In this document: piece after piece, positions 21,215 through 22,647 of the stretch | Layout of the letters: each line of letters opens with the position of its first letter | Numbering within the stretch: the first letter of the stretch is position 1 | IMG/VR virus record: IMGVR_UViG_3300049736_000614 | Location: 1-22,647 of that record | Length of the DNA stretch: 22,647 bases | Reading direction: 5' to 3' (one strand) | Source of the DNA: a virus | Made by a program: the position numbers and the translations under genes | The notes under the pieces: generated by a model | Told to the model about the DNA's origin: nothing | What the model saw: the letters and a program-made list of their open reading frames with translations, nothing else | Databases searched by the model: none

Positions 21215-22257
21215 GAGTACTAGTCACCGGTGGCTTCGGATACATAGGTAGTCACACAGTAGTAGAGTTAATTCAATCCGGGCATGATGTGTATATCATT
21301 GACAATCATAGCAACTCAGATCCGAGGGTAAAACAGCATGTTGAAAAAATAACCGGTACAGACATACCAAGTGATATTATTGATATACAACATCTAGATT
21401 TTCCAACGCATGTTCACCTAAAATTTGATGCAGTGATACATTTTGCTGCTCATAAGAGTGTAGGTGAAAGCATGAAAGAGCCGATGAAATATTATCAAAA
21501 CAATGTACACGGTACATGCAATTTGTTGCAAGCAATCAAAAAGGCTGAAATCAAAAATCTAGTATTTTCTAGCAGCTGCACAGTGTATGGTGATCCAGAC
21601 ACATGCCCGGTCACAGAAAAATTTCCAATCAAACCACCAAGCAGTGTGTATGGGCACACGAAACAGATTTGTGAAGATATCATCAACAACTTTCATAAAG
21701 AATATGAATACAACAGCTACAATCTTAGATATTTCAACCCGGTTGGGTCACATGAGTCCGGATTGATAGGAGATGCTCCAACCGGTGTACCAGACAATTT
21801 GATGCCGTACATAACTCAAACAGCCGCCAGGGTGAGAGACAAACTCACCATCTTTGGAGACACATATGACACACCAGACGGTACATGCATCCGAGACTAT
21901 ATTCATGTGGTGGATCTAGCCAAAGCTCATGTGCTAGCTGTAGAAAACTTAACAACCTTCCAACCTGGAGTGAAAGACAATATCAATCTAGGAACCGGTA
22001 CAGGTTACAGTGTCAAAGACATGGTCGCGACATTCGAGAAGGTGAACAACGTCAAAATACCACATGAGATCGGACCTACACGTGATGGTGATTTGCCTAA
22101 AATATATGCTGATCCTGTGTATGCATATGACGTGTTAGGCTGGCGCGCCACACATGGTCTGGAAGACATGGTACGTTCCGCATGGAAATATGAACAGTTG
22201 TACAGAGCTGTTGAAGCTGGTAACAAGTCTAATATATGCTCATCATCTGGGAGCTGA
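21211..22257 (+). CDS. galE: UDP-glucose 4-epimerase
   Basis: GalE interconverts UDP-glucose and UDP-galactose using bound NAD. The 348-aa length is normal. It starts at GTG 21211, overlapping the upstream stop by four bases (GTGA). The Rossmann loop GGFGYIGSH is at residues 7-15, VIHFAAHKSVGESM follows, and FSSSCTVYG (120-127) plus YGHTK (Y147, K151) form the catalytic site. NLRYFNPVGSHESGLIGD and RDYIHVVDLAKAHV are the usual GalE elements, which distinguish it from the RmlB-like enzyme. The final Ser/Cys-rich residues (NICSSSGS) look like a short extension. It is less AT-rich than the RmlB-like gene, so the two sugar enzymes may have different origins. It would supply galactose donors to the phage glycosyltransferases. 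Confidence 0.94.
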   Translation: MRVLVTGGFGYIGSHTVVELIQSGHDVYIIDNHSNSDPRVKQHVEKITGTDIPSDIIDIQHLDFPTHVHLKFDAVIHFAAHKSVGESMKEPMKYYQNNVHGTCNLLQAIKKAEIKNLVFSSSCTVYGDPDTCPVTEKFPIKPPSSVYGHTKQICEDIINNFHKEYEYNSYNLRYFNPVGSHESGLIGDAPTGVPDNLMPYITQTAARVRDKLTIFGDTYDTPDGTCIRDYIHVVDLAKAHVLAVENLTTFQPGVKDNINLGTGTGYSVKDMVATFEKVNNVKIPHEIGPTRDGDLPKIYADPVYAYDVLGWRATHGLEDMVRSAWKYEQLYRAVEAGNKSNICSSSGS

Positions 22258-22267
22258 ACAGTAGATA

Positions 22268-22272
22268 GAAGG
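22268..22272 (+). promoter_or_regulatory. Shine-Dalgarno that supports a TTG start
   Basis: GAAGG lies eight bases before TTG 22281. An in-frame stop (TAA 22278-22280) directly precedes the TTG and no ATG is available nearby, so this site decides the start. Confidence 0.6.
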
Positions 22273-22280
22273 CATTATAA

Positions 22281-22647
22281 TTGAATATTTTTAATTATCT
22301 ATCCAACCTGTTGTTCACAAAGAAACAACCAGCGATACAAAACATTGATCAGGAAGGTGACTATCAACCATTCTTGATCAACAGATGGTGCAGCATGCTG
22401 AACAAAACAACTGCTAACGTGATCAACACCACCGTGAATACTTTCTTCCCGGTCTTTGATCACAAGCATGACCATTATAAATTTTTACATTACATACTAC
22501 CCCGTTCTAGATTCACTCGAATAAATTACATCAAGAAGCGTAAAGAATCTCAAACTGAAAATCAAGAGATTGTGAAGAAAATGGCCAAGAGACTTGAATT
22601 ATCGCGCCGTGAGATAAATCTATATGTAAACCAAACAGGTTTAGATT
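22281..22647 (+). CDS. Clamp-loader small subunit, gp62-like, 3' end outside the window
   Basis: From TTG 22281 the frame stays open to the window edge (122 codons). The product opens NIFNYLSNLLFTKKQ. From about residue 66, HDHYKFLHYILPRSRF, then YIKKRKE, VKKMAKRLELSRREINLY and NQTGLD, aligns by eye with T4 gp62 (the segment with HFNYL, AVPRGKRYGK, KLLAKRYQV). gp62 is the small subunit that, with gp44, loads the sliding clamp gp45. The N-terminal part is more divergent and includes NRWCSMLNKTTANVIN. The neighbouring right-hand region should contain gp44 and gp45 homologues if this call is right. The start is set by a Shine-Dalgarno and the preceding stop codon. It is the clearest marker of T4-like replication genes here. 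Confidence 0.72.
   Translation, partial: MNIFNYLSNLLFTKKQPAIQNIDQEGDYQPFLINRWCSMLNKTTANVINTTVNTFFPVFDHKHDHYKFLHYILPRSRFTRINYIKKRKESQTENQEIVKKMAKRLELSRREINLYVNQTGLD

Noticed and set aside
1-22647. tRNA genes, CRISPR arrays, insertion sequences, integrase or attachment sites
   Set aside because: I looked for T-loop-like GTTCRANNC contexts, spaced direct repeats, transposase motifs and terminal inverted repeats, and found none that were convincing. A lytic T4-like genome would not be expected to carry an attachment site.

Overview
The window reads as a stretch of a T4-like (myovirus-type) phage genome, most likely marine and uncultured. The supporting evidence is a PhoH-like ATPase, a clamp-loader small subunit (gp62-like) that runs off the right edge, dense packing with 1- to 11-base gene overlaps, TATAAATA-type late-promoter boxes, many small unassigned proteins, and auxiliary metabolic and glycan genes typical of marine T4-like phages. 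There are no ribosomal, tRNA, IS or CRISPR sequences. The host cannot be named from this sequence.

Layout. (1) 1-1696, plus strand: an unassigned protein cut at the left edge, coupled to an NMN-adenylyltransferase-like nucleotidyltransferase. (2) 1848-2498, minus: folE. (3) 2558-7836, plus: a 599-aa unassigned protein, queD, queE, then a run of small genes (Cys-motif protein, membrane protein with a DUF1360-like motif, HELVH metalloprotease-like protein, an overlapping 42-aa ORF, a P-loop nucleoside-kinase-like protein, a 70-aa protein). (4) 12181 back to 7853, minus: phoH, a GT-B glycosyltransferase, a double GT-A glycosyltransferase and a fibre-like virion protein, probably one transcript. 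(5) 12216-19769, plus: an AT-rich glycan island with RgpF-like, WbsX fusion, RmlB-like, three consecutive sulfotransferase-like genes, a cytidylyltransferase and an unassigned gene. (6) 20568-19762, minus: a further GT-A glycosyltransferase. (7) 20621 to the end, plus: a DUF366-like protein, galE and the start of a gp62-like gene, which leads into the replication module.

Two themes stand out. First, FolE, QueD and QueE together would take GTP to 7-carboxy-7-deazaguanine (CDG). No QueC or DpdA transglycosylase is in the window. A DUF366-like protein is present, so the phage may make a 7-deazaguanine base for DNA modification, possibly ending at or just after CDG. Second, about ten glycan-related genes, three of them sulfotransferase-like, suggest that this phage builds or remodels, and possibly sulfates, a host-surface or virion glycan.

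Regulation. Several genes carry (T/A)ATAAATA with exactly five bases before the ATG. With T4 late-promoter geometry this puts the transcription start on the A of the ATG, which would give leaderless late mRNAs with no Shine-Dalgarno sequence. All functional calls rest on motif recognition by eye; no database search was possible.
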